Positions 10,481 to 23,200 of a stretch of DNA of 64,000 nt are shown here, in pieces. The notes below the pieces were generated by a model. That model saw nothing but the letters and a program-made list of their open reading frames with translations. It made no database searches and was not told the origin of the DNA. The position numbers were made by a program, and so were the translations under genes. The number at the start of each line of letters is the position of its first letter. Positions within the stretch are counted from its first letter, which is position 1. The stretch comes from Corythucha ciliata (Eukaryota > Arthropoda > Insecta > Hemiptera > Tingidae), in NCBI GenBank assembly GCA_038030265.1, contig CM075939.1:19883253-19947252 (forward strand). Direction: 5' to 3'.

Positions 10481-12330
10481 TGTGCTAATTCGTTGCAAAA
10501 TTATCAGAAAACGATATTTCACAGCTGAAATGAAGAAAAATCACTAATTCGCGGCTGAAATTGAGAAAACGAAAATCTGTATAGCTTCTGAAAGAATCGA
10601 GGCTCAAACTGAGAAAACAGCACTAATCTCGTGGCTAGAAATAGCTACTGCACTGCTAAAATTACGAAAAATCGCTAATTCACGGCTAAAATTGAGATAA
10701 ATGGCAAATTCATGGCTACAAGTAAAAGAAAAAACTCTGATTCACGGCTAGAACTGAGATGAAGCCCTATTCTACATATAGTTAAAATTGAAGAAAATTA
10801 CTAATGCGGTGCCAAAATGCAAAAGAACCCGCCAATTTGCGGCTAGTATCGAGAAAATCAGTAATTATTCTGGCTAGAATAAAGAGAAAAGTTAATTTTC
10901 AGCCTAAATTGAAACAAAAAGTGCTAATTCAATGTCAAAAATGGAAGAATTGCCGATTTGCAGTAAAAATATCGGAAAACGCCAATTCGTGGCTAGAAAT
11001 AGCTACTGCACTGCTAAAATTACGAAAAATCGCTAATTCACGGCTAAAATTGAGATAAATGGCAAATTCATGGCTACAAGTAAAAGAAAAAACTCTGATT
11101 CACGGCTAGAACTGAGATGAAGCCCTATGTAGAAAAATTGCTCACACGGGGCTAAAACCTAAAAAACAACGCGGCTAGAATTGACAAAAATATTAATTAG
11201 CGCAGCCAACATTAAGAAAAACAAAAATTTTCAACTCAAACTGAGAAAAAAGTGCTAATTCACTGCTGAAAATGAAAAAATGGCTAATCTGCAGCTGAAA
11301 ATTAGGAAAACGCCAAATCGCGGCTAAAATGGAGGTAAATCGCCAATACAAACGAAAGAATCCACGCTAAGCACGCTCCATAGCAAAAATTGAAGGAAAA
11401 ATGCCAACGTGGGACTGAAGTGTAAAAAAAAACGCAGCTAGTATTGAAAAATTCACTATAATTAGCCTGTCATAAATAAATAAATACTCTCGTTTTCAGC
11501 TCAAATTGGGAAAAAGTGTTATTCTGGGCTAAAAATTGAGGAAACGAGAGGAATTGAGAAACGAATTCGCGAATTCACAGGTTAGAACGCTTCAAAGAAG
11601 CTAAAATTGAAAAAAAACCCGAATTCGCGACTAAAATTGTTGAGGAAAATAATCGCGGATAAAGTGTGTTGGAATTTCTAATTCCGCCTTCTGACGAAAA
11701 CTTTGTGGCTAAAATTGAGATAAATGGCAAATTCATGGCTACAAGTAAAAGAAAAAACTGATTCACGGCTAGAACTGAGATGAAGCCCTATTCTACATAT
11801 AGTTAAAATTGAAGAAAATTACTAATGCGGTGCCAAAATGCAAAAGAACCCGCCAATTTGCGGCTAGTATCGAGAAAATCAGTAATTATTCTGGCTAGAA
11901 TGAAGAGAAAAGTTAATTTTCAGCCTAAATTGAAACAAAAAGTGCTAATTCAATGTCAAAAATGGAAGAATTGCCGATTTGCAGTAAAAATATCGGAAAA
12001 CGCCAATTCGTGGCTAGAAATAGCTACTGCACTGCTAAAATTACGAAAAATCGCTAATTCACGGCTAAAATTGAGACGAAATCGCTATTCGCAGCGTACG
12101 GTTATGGTGAAAAAAAAATGCTAATTTGTGGTACACATTTCGAGAAAACCGGTATTTTACGGCTAATATTGAGTAATTTTCAGCTCATATACTGAGTAAA
12201 GTGCTAGAAAGAATAGCTAATTTGCAGCTAAAATTGTGGAAAACGCCAACTCGAGGAAAGTTAAAAAAACATCGCTGATTCACAGGATAAAAAATCTACT
12301 TTGCTGCTAAAGTTGGGGAAAAGCGCATAT
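10480..12330 (+). repeat. Degenerate ~30-bp array with recent higher-order duplications
   Basis: Same dialect as 7600-8170. Within it, 10631-10770 is repeated almost exactly at 10989-11128 (shift 358). Bases 10684-11056 recur at 11707-12077 (shift 1021-1023) with only a 2-bp deletion and one substitution noticed. The open frames at 10804 and 11825 are artefacts of this duplication. Confidence 0.8.
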
Positions 12331-12833
12331 TTATGTCTATATCGTATCCATGTCGAGTAATTGTCCATTTCACGAAATGGGGATGTCCATTTCACGAAGT
12401 GGCTCCACTTGCCGTAACTTCAAAAAATTACGACATCTGGACAAAAATATTGTCCATTTCTTGAAAAGGAAATCGTGTTTGTCCAGTTGCTGAAATCAAG
12501 CTTCCATACTACAAGTGGATGCAACAACATTATCCTTTTCGTGAAATGGATGAGTGAGGAATCTCAGGTGCTGAAACAATTTTTTTTTTATTAAAAAAGG
12601 TTATTTTACTGGGCACTCAAAAACCTGCTAAAAAATGACGTTGTGCATCCACTTGCAGTAAGAAAGCTTAATTTCAACAACTGGACAAACGCGATTTACT
12701 TTTCAAGAAGTGGACATTTTTTTTGTCCAGACGACGGAATTTTTTGAAATTACGGAAAGTGGAGCCACTTCGTGAAACGGACATCCATTTCATGAAATGG
12801 ACAATTCGCCAAGTGGATGCGACATCTATAAGG
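12330..12833. mobile_element. ~500-bp foldback inserted in the array
   Basis: The left arm, with GTCCATTTCACGAAATGG and GTGGCTCCACTTGCCGTAA, is complementary to the right arm, with AAAGTGGAGCCACTTCGTGA and CATTTCATGAAATGGAC. Arms are roughly 12330-12540 and 12620-12833. The sequence is unlike the array on either side, so it is an insertion. No coding capacity. Confidence 0.75.
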
Positions 12834-12839
12834 CGAGAG

Positions 12840-13150
12840 GGATTACCCCGCTAATCCGTTGCTATTTTGCGGCGAAAAGCGCTAATTTGCTGTTAAAGTT
12901 GACAAAAAGCACTCATTCGCGGCTAAAATGGAGAAATTCGCGGTTTAAACTTGGCATAAGCTCTGTTTAGCGGGTAGGTTGTGGAAATAGGAGTAATTTG
13001 CCTACAATACATGGAAAAGGCCTTGGTTAAAATTAGGAAAAGACCTTAGAGGTTACCACTAGAGGTTTTTATGTATAGTTAGAGACTTTTAGGGGCCTCT
13101 TGAAGATTTCCGCCCCGGGCCCCGATACGCATAGGTCCGCCAGTGTTGGT
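12840..13150 (+). repeat. End of array element with GC-rich terminus
   Basis: The array resumes (GCTAATTTGCTGTTAAAG, GCGGCTAAAATGGAG) and ends in GGGGCCTCTTGAAGATTTCC, GCCCCGGGCCCC and TAGGTCCGCCAGTG (13093-13145). Related termini occur at 26876-26912, 50840-50886 and 60665-60728. Confidence 0.65.
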
Positions 13151-13232
13151 GTGTTATCTTTCCTTCTCTTTCCCAGTTCAGTTTTTTACGTAACAACAGC
13201 AAATTGCAGTAATAAAACAGTCTTTCATTCAT
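13138..13232 (-). repeat. ~90-bp dispersed repeat, copy 2 (inverted)
   Basis: Reverse complement of 9038-9130. It abuts the array terminus at 13145. Confidence 0.6.
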
Positions 13233-13914
13233 TTTATGCATTCAGGACTTCACAAATTGTCCACCCCCCTAAAGATTTTACCCATAATCCGCCCCTGTCC
13301 ATGATGCGAGCGTTTCAAAATAGAGTGGGAGACAATTGATTATTTCAACAGACAGAGAGACATATTATTTTTTCTCTTTCTTATCCTATTTAATAAACAT
13401 TTGGTCAATAAAATTGCAACAAATTAAATCACTTCAAAAATAAATAAATTCTGTTGGTTTCTAGTCAAAACCAGGACAAATTAGTTTCGTGAGGAATGGT
13501 AGAGGTAGAAGTTCGTCACAGCTTCCAACTCATTAAACAAACAAAAACATAAAGACCGATACCAGAAACGCTCGGTCTCGTTTACTTAAAAGTACGACCA
13601 AAAGAATATTTCGTTTGATGACAAAAGTGAGACAGAATGAGTGAGAGTGAGAATGTTTGGAGGCACGCGGTTGGTCAAGAGTTGAGAAAAGTAGAATGCG
13701 AAAAAGGTGCGAGTGAGACAGTAGTAGTGTGAGAGAGAAAGAGTGGGTTCATCGATGGGCGAAGAGGTGAAGAAAGGAGTTGAGGAGTGAGGAGACCCCC
13801 TTCATCGTCGGCGTTTGAGATATAGACAAGAGAGTAGGAGGTTTGAAAAGGCGCTGATGGTGACGAGGACGTGAAGAGGGGTGGCTAGGGGGTAAAATTC
13901 AGCGCGCTCGAATC
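13233..13914. other. sog: Region just upstream of sog, GA-rich
   Basis: Bases 13620-13800 hold many GAGTGAGAGTGAG-like tracts on the plus strand, resembling GAGA-type proximal promoter sequence of arthropods. A similar tract recurs at 30655-30710. No ORF of interest and no TATA box were found. Confidence 0.4.
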
Positions 13915-13956
13915 TTTTTTCAGTGCACCCGTGAGCGTCTTTTTCGTGAGTGAGAA
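13915..13956 (+). promoter_or_regulatory. sog: Possible TATA-less core promoter of sog (initiator plus DPE-like)
   Basis: TCAGT at 13920-13924 matches the arthropod initiator, which would put the start at A13922. At +28 to +32 lies AGTGA, which fits four of five positions of the downstream promoter element. From this start the first ATG is the sog start codon at 14098, leaving a 176-nt leader with no upstream ATG. This is pattern matching only; initiators are short and frequent. Confidence 0.3.
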
Positions 13957-14097
13957 CCGAAGAAGGAAGAGTTGTGGGAGAGAGAGAACAAAAATTGTTT
14001 TTCGAAGAGTAGAAAACAAAATAGTGCCGTAAACGAAAAAAAATTGTCACTTAAATTTTTGGAAACTAACGCGCCGGGAAATACAAAAAAATCAACG

Positions 14098-14215
14098 ATG
14101 TTCACTTATTTAGTTGTCTTATTATTTATCTTCAAATCGCCATTTTTGGTTTTGGCGAAACGTCCGGCGCCGCCTATTGAAGCTGAAATTTATCGCAAAA
14201 ACAACAAAGCAGCGG
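14098..14215 (+). CDS. sog: sog exon 1: start codon and signal peptide
   Basis: Encodes residues 1-39 plus the first base of codon 40. MFTYLVVLLFIFKSPFLVLA is a hydrophobic signal peptide, with likely cleavage before KRPAPP. The exon ends at a strong donor (GCGG|GTGAGT-type, phase 1). Drosophila Sog is described as having a membrane-anchoring N-terminus, whereas this one looks like a simple cleavable signal. Confidence 0.88.
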
Positions 14216-17200
14216 GTGAGTTTACATACATAATATACCTATTAAAATTTACAATTCTCAAAATTTTCAACCACCGAAAATTCACGCCAATAGTGTTATC
14301 GGTAGCTCGGAATTAGCTCTATCTGCGAGCGGTTTAATTTTAAACAGAAAATTTTGATTTTTGCTCAACAACGGCGTAATGTTCATTTCAAGGAGCATGA
14401 CAAGAGAGCATAGCAAAGGCCGTGACATGACATTTAACTCTTAAATAATTAACAATGCTTAATTTGTTATTCTCCCGACGGGTGTACTCGACCGAGCCTC
14501 TTCTCTTTATCTCTCCCTTTTTTTTCTCTCGCTTGTGAATATCAATTGTACTCGCAGATTATAAGAAAAGGACATTAGGAAGTTCCTGTTCCATTGCATT
14601 CAATGCCCAACCCTTGAAAAATGCGTCAATTAAAGAAATGTGAGACCCAGGGGGAAAAAAAGTCATCTAACGTCATTATAGTAATCGAAGTCGCAGAATT
14701 TTCGAGGTGCCAAAAAAAAGTAATCATCAATAATTACAAGTGGGCTGTTTGAATGCCATTTTTTATTCGATTTATGTATTTTGTACGGGAAGTGTTTTGA
14801 AAAAGGGGTAGATAAAAATCGTAAAAATCGTGAGTATTGTTTATTTCTCTAAACATATTTTGTGTTTATTCATGAAGATGATTATTATCTCGATAGCTTT
14901 CTATTCAGCAAGATGCTCACGTGATTTCGCGCGCGAGTTTTTATTGATTAAATCAGCGGAAAATGTCGACAGTTGACGGAAATGGAAAAAACCGGTTGAA
15001 TCTTATTTTGTAAATTTCTCAGGTGCGAAGAACGTTTTTATTAATTCATGCGTCCCGCTTAAATACTCGTAGTCCACCTGCTTATACGATAGGGTGACGA
15101 ACGCTTCATGAGAATTCTCGACCATGTGCGTTCGAACAAGGCAAAAACGGTTTTTCGCGTATCTTAAAGTGTATTATTGTCTCGGCGAGTTGTCGCTTTT
15201 GAACGAGCTCCGTCCGTCGCCTTTAGGAAAGGGACGACGGGAAGGCAAGTCTTTACAACTCTTTGCCCCGCCATGTGGCCACAATTTCCCATTTTCGTTT
15301 TTCCACGAAGTCCGCTCTAATCCTCTTGTCGAGCCATGTGCTTAACATATTAAAAATGAAAAAAAAAGAAGCAAAAAGTGTAAATTTTGAAACGTTTCAG
15401 CCCTCTTCGGTGTGAAACGGAACAGTACAGGTGGTAATGGTGAAGGGTGCACGAGGGCGGGGAGGTCAAGGTGTATGACCAATGAACGCTGGCCCAAGGG
15501 GAGGAGCCTCAAAATGCTTCCAAATTTTGTTAAATTATTCTATGTAGTCGCGTTAGGGCAGCGAGTCAGGAACGTGGAACGGCTCGAAAAAAACGCAGAA
15601 AAGAAATTCGCATCTGACAAAACTTGATCTTCAATCGTTTACTTTTTCATTCTTCGCCTCCCTCTCTTTGTAACGCAAGATAAACATCTTGAAACGCCTT
15701 GTTAACAAGCCTGAAGTGTCAGATACAAACGAAAAAAGGCAGGTGATGATGGGATGGGGTGGAGGAAGGTCGGAATTCCCTTCAAGTGAAAAGAAAAATA
15801 AATGGGCGAAGAATAAAAAATGGGAGGAACATGCATAGTTACATCAGCAAGCATTTAAGAAACAAAAAAAGGTGTCCTTTCGCGGTCAGAGTCAGAGATC
15901 TGAAAGGAGACTTGTTCTTATTCTTACTTGCGTCCGCGCCTAATTTATTCCCTCGATAGTTGAATCCCTCGGCGCCCTTCTTTATTATGAGTTACATTAA
16001 ACTCTTCCTTCATAGCGGCAATTTACTAGACAAAATTCGGTATCTGAGGATATTAACACCCTCCACTTACAATATATCAATTAATCATTTGCCATCTTTC
16101 ATCCCCTCTTTTATTTCTTAAGCACTGCTTGGTTGGAACGAACTATAATTGTTCTTGGGCATTTGCTGCATTCACCTGTCCTTACTGTGGAGTTAAAGGC
16201 GGATGCGAAAGACTATTAAAAACAGGAGCAAAATATTTCAAGTTCCACAGACGCTTCCTTGTTCTGATTATACATTTACTCCCATCTTCCTCTCACGCAT
16301 CGGGCCTAAATCTAATTTATTTCATCTGGCAAATAAGCAAAGTCTTTGCAGATACACCGACAGCAGGTGCTCTGTTCTTCTGACTCATTTCCTAAGAACT
16401 TTTCTGTTCTTCTCAACCACCACGCTTGTTCAATGCGTTTTCACCTTTTTTAATCCAGGGAAAATTAGATAAAAAGGGACTTTCGGCAAAAATTTAGACA
16501 TTGATAGAAGGAGGAATATACGGTAAAAGCTGTCGCGTTTTGGATCTACATAGCGTTATTTTGTTTTTCCTTGAGAATGCCCTTCCTGTTCTTTTGCATT
16601 CGCGCATTTCAACTTCTTATTTATACTCTAACGCATCACTTGCCTGTGATTTCCGGCTCCTCCGGTTATCTCGATGTGAGCCGAGCCACTGTTGCCTCCC
16701 AGCTCCCAATTATTACAAATGTAATGTTCATTTCATCTGTAGCCCATGCGTTGAACAAACCACAAGGTAAATGTAGTGACGTCATATTGAATGGGAGGTT
16801 TTGAAGTGGTTATGCGTCCATGCGGAGCTCTAGCAATCAGAAAAATGTTCTTGCCAAGTCTCAGTGAATACGTGTAAAATTGTAATCAGTGTACGTGTAA
16901 ACGGCGGATTTACTGCGCCAAAAGATGTAAAGTCGCCTATTTCATAATTCGGGCAGCGCTGCCGTTGGCCATTTTGGGAAACAGTTGTTGTGGGTGATTT
17001 CCATTAGAAACTAGTAGAAGACTGCCCACATGAGCTAGTGCCCAAGTGGCCAACGACAGCGCTGCCTGAATTATGAAATAGGTGAATAGTCTTTCGAGGG
17101 AGATTAATTTTATCTTTTACCTAAGGACTCGTTGAAGGGAATCCAGCACAGATGATTCCTGTTCTTATCTCTGCACCGTTCCTGGATTTAGTGGTCTCGT

Positions 17201-20200
17201 TTCAATCTCCGAGAAATTTTTCAAATAAAGTCGAAACATGGGTGGTGTAGCGTGCTGCTCGCTCAAGACAGAAGAATGGGTAGCTTTTCCCATTCCCTTG
17301 AGCCCTCGAGCATCTCGGCAATGAACGCATCGGATTATGATTGGAAAGGGAGTGGGGGGGGGTTCAAGGGGTCCAGTGCCACAAAATAAGGTCCCAAAAC
17401 TTGAAATTTCTCTGAAATAAGGACCCGAATCTTACAATTACGCGTATGTTCATCCGGAAAACTTCCAATTCCGTGAGTATTAGTCCAGGCTTTTGGCGCT
17501 CTTTGGTACCGGCTAGCCTAGAATCCGCCGCGACAAAATAGTCCCGAATTGACCATTTTCCTTGGATTAAGACCCCCAACTGGTAATTCACTACAATTTC
17601 TTCATTTTTGGGTCTTCCCAAAAATGCCCATCTCCAGATATTCCGCAAGGAAACTTCCAATCTCATGGGAATTTGTCAGACTTTGCGCTGATGGAACCGG
17701 CTAGGCAGAGTTTTGCCGCCCCGAAAGAAAAGGCCCCGAAACTTGTAATTTTGCTTATATCGAACCATAAACGCCGCACAAATATCGCATCGCCGCTGGT
17801 ATTCAATTTCCTGGGTATTCGTCAGTCTCCAGGCTCTGTTGGATCCGCCACCAAGAGAAAAGCCCCAAAACTTGCAATTTTGCTTAAACAACGCCCTAAT
17901 CTTGCAATTTTGATTAAATTAAGAACTCGGCCTGAACTTGCAATTTCTTAGCCGGTAGCCTGACGCGCCGCTAGTCCTGGGTCTGAAGCCACTAAAACAG
18001 TTGCAAACTTCACATTCCTCGGATATTTAGCCCCAAAACTTGAAATTTCTACGAAGCTAAGATCCTCAAGTAATAAAGACACGGAACTTGCAATTTCATG
18101 GATATTCAGCCAGGAAAATTGCAATTTCGCTCATTTTAGGACCCAAACTTGCAAAATTAATGCTTGGCACTTAATGTTGAAATTACGTAAGCTATTCGTG
18201 AGGCTAACGGGGCAAAACTCGATTCTTCTTCCCCTTATAGTGATGATTAGTGCCGTGGAGAAAATAATCGGGCCCGGTGGTCCTTTCACCGGATTCTCCC
18301 CCCACCCCTCCTTACCAACCATCATAACACTGTTTTAGAGTCTTGTTATGGTGTCAACTATTTTCAACGTTGTTAGGGAAATTTGATTTTACCATTTTAT
18401 ACAATTTAATTTTGTATTTCTATAATTCTGTGCCCATACCCATTAATTTTCCTCCTTTAATTTTTCTCCGTTTTTTTTTTTTTTTTTTTTTTTTTTTTTC
18501 TTGCTTTCAAGAATCCGGGTCCTCTCGTAACGCCAAGCCGGTGTGTAACAGACCCATTGCTCCCCTCACTCTCTTTCGCCGACGAAAGAAAATGTGTTTC
18601 TATCTTTGGATGACATATCTGGCAAATATGTTGTTTTTCCTTTGGATTCTGACGATGAAAAAGTGGCTTTCCCATTGCTTCATGATTAGTTGAAAGAAAG
18701 AAAGAAAGAAAGAAAGAAAAAAGTGTTTCCTTTTTGTTTTAATGTTTTGTTGTAACTGTTTAATTATTCGTTGTACTAACTTTTAAATAACAAAAGATAG
18801 GCCCGCATCCAACCACACCAAACCGCAGAAAAGCTCCAATCAAGCTCCAGTTGGTAGTAGATCAACTCCAAAACCCAAAGACGGCCCGCTCTGGCTACAA
18901 AAAGCTTAAACCACACCCACAGTTAAAACCTTCAATCCACAGCGAAGCACCGACTACAGCAAATGTAGAACCACAGACAAGGTCGAACCACAACAAAGCT
19001 CGAACCACTCGAACAGTCAGTAACTGTCCAACCTCAGCACGGTCCCGCCACAGCAAAGATCCAGCCGCAGCAAAGCTCCAACCACAGCAAATGTCCAACC
19101 ATAGCCAAGGTCCAACCACAGCACGGGTCTCACCCAGAAAATGTCCGGCCACAGCAAGGGTCCAACCACTGCAAAGGTCCTACCACAGCAAAGCTATAAT
19201 AACAGTTAGACCTACAACCACAGTTAAAGCTCGAACCACAGTAAAACTCCAACCACAGTTGAGCTCCTGCTCCAGTAGAGCTTAAACCTTAGAAAACCTT
19301 TCCTTTTTTTCTCTCTTTCCTTCGTTTTCTTGATTTCTGAATCCGGGCCCTCAAGGAAAGCCGTGCCCGCGGACTGGCCTGGTGATGGGAGGAGGGTGCA
19401 CGTCTCACCGAGTCTCAGCCCTCCCACCCGACTCATTCAGTGTCTTCTTTGTCACTCTGCCTCTCTGGGATAGCAGCAGAATGGGTCTCAAATGAGCCAA
19501 CCTCTCGAGAATCTTCGCTTTTGAAGGAGCCAAAATCGCGACATTGGTTTCCGCTAGAACCAGATCCGCTAAATACGGGAGTAGAAAGAGCTAAATTCAC
19601 GTTTTTTTTTTGTTTTCAACCAGTCAAGTCAACAAAACTGGTTATTTGAATGAGCCGATCTCACTTTTGTATGGGTCAACAGCGCGAAATTTCGTGGTTG
19701 ATGCAGCAAAATTGTCTATTTGGCGCAAAATTGGTTTTTTAATGAGCCAACATCCCGAAATTAGGGGTTTTCGGTGATCCAACGCCATGAAATTGGTATT
19801 GAAAGGGCCGACCTTGCGTAATTGCTTATTTTGAACAAAGCCAGACCAGGGAATTGGGTTTTGTGAGCCAACCCCACGATATTGGTTTTTTAATGACAAA
19901 ACTCCAAGAAATTCCATTTCATTGAGAAGGCCGAACCCCCCCCCCCTTGACCACCTTGAAATGACTTTTCGATTGGGCCAAACTAGCGAAATAGTTTTTG
20001 CGCCGAATCGCATGCGACTTTCCATCCCGTGAATCTGTCAATCTCCCGCCCCGAAACTGTCATTTGTTTTGTTTTCTTTTAGAAATCGAGCCTTAGCGCC
20101 CAGCTCTTTTTTCTATAGTAACTTTGTAAAAATAAATGAACCCTCCCCCCAACCATCACCGTGCAAAGAAATCACAATTTTTCGAAGGTTCACCTTGAAG

Positions 20201-23200
20201 CATAATATTGGCCAACTTTAGAGTTGAAACCCCTGCGTTTTTTGTTTTTTTTTCTTTCTTTTCTTTTTGTGCATTCAAAATAGTTTTGGACGTTGTTTAA
20301 CGGGTGTGTTAGAACATGGTAGAGCCGTGGTACCGCGGGGGATGAGGTCTTCGTCAAGAAAAACTCAACTGTGCCAATAAACACGTACACACAGTCACTT
20401 TGGCAGAAAAGTCAGCCAACGATCGGCTTTTAAATGACTAATTAAAGCACTAGTTTGAAAATACTTGAGGCATCGAAGGGGGAAAAAAAAGTAACGAAGT
20501 TAGGCGCCATCCCGCATTTCACTCCGGTAGTAAAGGTTCTGCGCATATTCCCCTAGGCCTTGTCGTCGAAGGGAGGAAGGTGGGAGGGTAGCTTGTAAGT
20601 CAGGGTCCATTCAGAAACGAGATCATTTTGTGGAATATTTTTTTTGTCCAAAAGTATACTATGACCCGCCCATTCATCTTATCGTAGAAACATATACATT
20701 ATTTTTCAGTAGTAGTATTTATCTTGGAGTGTGCGAGCCTTGATCAGATTCATTAGATTCTCCAATGAATTTTAAACCCGAAGACGGTGAATATAAAGTT
20801 CAATGACCTTTAAAAAATTAGAAAAAATAGTTTTTTTTATTAGAGCCTGTTGTTTTCCTGGGCTCACGTTCAGCTTCCGTTTTTGAAGAAAAAAAAACAA
20901 AATAGATATGTAAATAAATAAAATAAAATGAAAAACTATTTTGAGCTATGATTCTTCTCTTTTTATTTATGGTAGTGAATAAATAACTATAACGTGTGAG
21001 GAAAAACAGGGATTGGTGTATTCAATGTAAATTGCATTGAAGTCGTTCATTAGTCACTCATTATTTATTTTTAAATGGGATAAGCAATATTTATTTGTAA
21101 ATAGTTTTTTCGTATGTTGCCCACTGTTTGGCATTTGGAACGACAAAACAAGTACTGATGAGTCCGTTCAGGAGGTTGGCCTTAATTCATTCCAAATTTG
21201 AACAGCGAATTTCCCAGGATGGCTCAAAATTAGAGGGGAAGGGGAATCCCTTTTTGTTACGTAGGGGGAATTTCCTCCGTTCTTCCCTGGGTTTAATAGG
21301 CAGTTATAATCCCTTTGCTTGAGGGAAAGTAGGTGATGTCAAGGTGCCTCGGGAGGGGAGGGGTATCGTTGATCGTTGTTGTAACTATTTGCACTGTTTC
21401 ACATTTGCATTGTTCGTTTTTTCCCTCTTCTTGAAATGTTTGCGAAGAGGCGCCTCGTAAGGTAAGGGAAACAGCATGATTCGGTTATTTCTTGTATTTG
21501 CCTGCGAAGATCCCACTATCTTTTTTTCTTTAACTGTCATTAAGTGAACACTTGTTTTATTACTAGAGGAAAATGCGACCTCAAACTTTCCTTATTGGTA
21601 CAACTGAGAAACGTTTTCATTCAAGCTTCAATATCGGCGATAAAAGTTCTATTTTTCTCGATGTATTTAAGATAAAGCAACTAAAAATAGACGGATTATA
21701 CGACAAAAAATGCCGTGTTCCTTTTTTCGATTAACGTAAAACGCATTTTTGATATTTCGAAGGCAGGGAGTAAAGGTCGATGTATGCCGAACATGATTTC
21801 CTATCCTAATTATAACGCAATATTAAAACAAAAGTAGCAATATAATCACGTATAAAAGTATTATTATTTAAAAGTAATCACCTACTTGTCTACCTTAGTG
21901 CCCCTCACTCTTCCTGTACGTCCAACTCGCCCATTAGAATACAAAATAAATTCATCTTATTTGCATTCGTCGCCGTAAACAAACTTTTGCCTCGATTGTT
22001 TACGTTGATAAACTCGGCTGTTCTTTTCAATCGAGGCTTCGTGTTTACGTTCAAGAAAGGTTTCCTCCTTTTTTCTAACGTGCATAAACACTTGGAAAAG
22101 AAAGACAAAATCCCATTCTCAAACTCCTTGACTCAATCATTGAGCCTCCTCCTTCGTCTCTGCATAATTTACTTAAATGACGTCACGTTTGCGCTCGAGA
22201 GCATCAGGAATTATCGTTAATATAGCGACCTTTTTTTAATGTTCTGGGCAATGACAACGAAATCCCATTCAAAAATATTTTCTGAAACTCGGCCATCCAT
22301 CCATAATTTTTTTTTGTATAATAAATGGGGGTCAAGGCGGGGTGATGGCGTATTTTTTTCTAAAACAATAAAGATAATATTATCTTAATCCGAGAAAGGC
22401 GAAATTCGGCCAATAGGGTGAAAAACGGCAGGAGTCCTGTTTTGAGTGTAGCGTAGAAGACACACATCAAGTAATCAGGCTGCATTCACATTATGGAGAA
22501 CTTTTACTTGGATGTAGCGTAAAATTGAACGCTGTTAACGCTTTTCTTTATTTACACTGGGCGCGTAACTTTGAGATAACAGATTTTCTATCGAAAAGTT
22601 GCACATTTTTTATGAAAACACACGACTTTCACATGAATTCGAGACCTTAAAGTAACAGAATTAACCTGTGCCCCCACCGGTATCTAACGATTAGCTTACG
22701 TATGCTATAGGGAGTTTTTTGATCAGTCCCCCTATTCTGTAACTCTAAACGCGTGAGTTGGCGAAATCAACAAGATGAATAATTGAAAGTTATCAGCTGG
22801 TCGTGAGAAATTTGGCCCACGCACGCGTTAAAGGCCTTGCTACACAGAACGCGAACTACCGCGCGGACTGGTTCGCTCGCCAAAAAAACATGATAACGTG
22901 GGTGAGGTATACCCCGTTACCATAGTTTTTTCACGTGCGGACCAATCCGCGCGGCAGTTCGCGTTTGGTGTGGATGGGCCTTAAGAGTTTCAGTATAGTT
23001 GGGCAGGACCGCTAACGCGTGGTAACGCAAACGCTAAATCCAGCGTTGCTATAATGGAACATTTGATTGCTTTTTGATAAAGCTAACATTCATATTACCA
23101 GGGAGGTTGTAATAGACAAGTGAAACACGTGAGACGAGAGGAGATTGACTTTGACAGCTAATGAACACATGGCTGTGAAATTCATTCTCATCTCGTCTCA

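Noticed and set aside
16129..16383. Zinc-finger-like CPYCGVKGGC in a short frame of intron 1
   Set aside because: An isolated cysteine cluster with no second half and no splice context consistent with sog.
18851..19285. 144-codon open frame rich in Thr/Gln/Ser
   Set aside because: It is the translation of the ACCACAGCAAAG array, which stays open because the repeat lacks stop codons.
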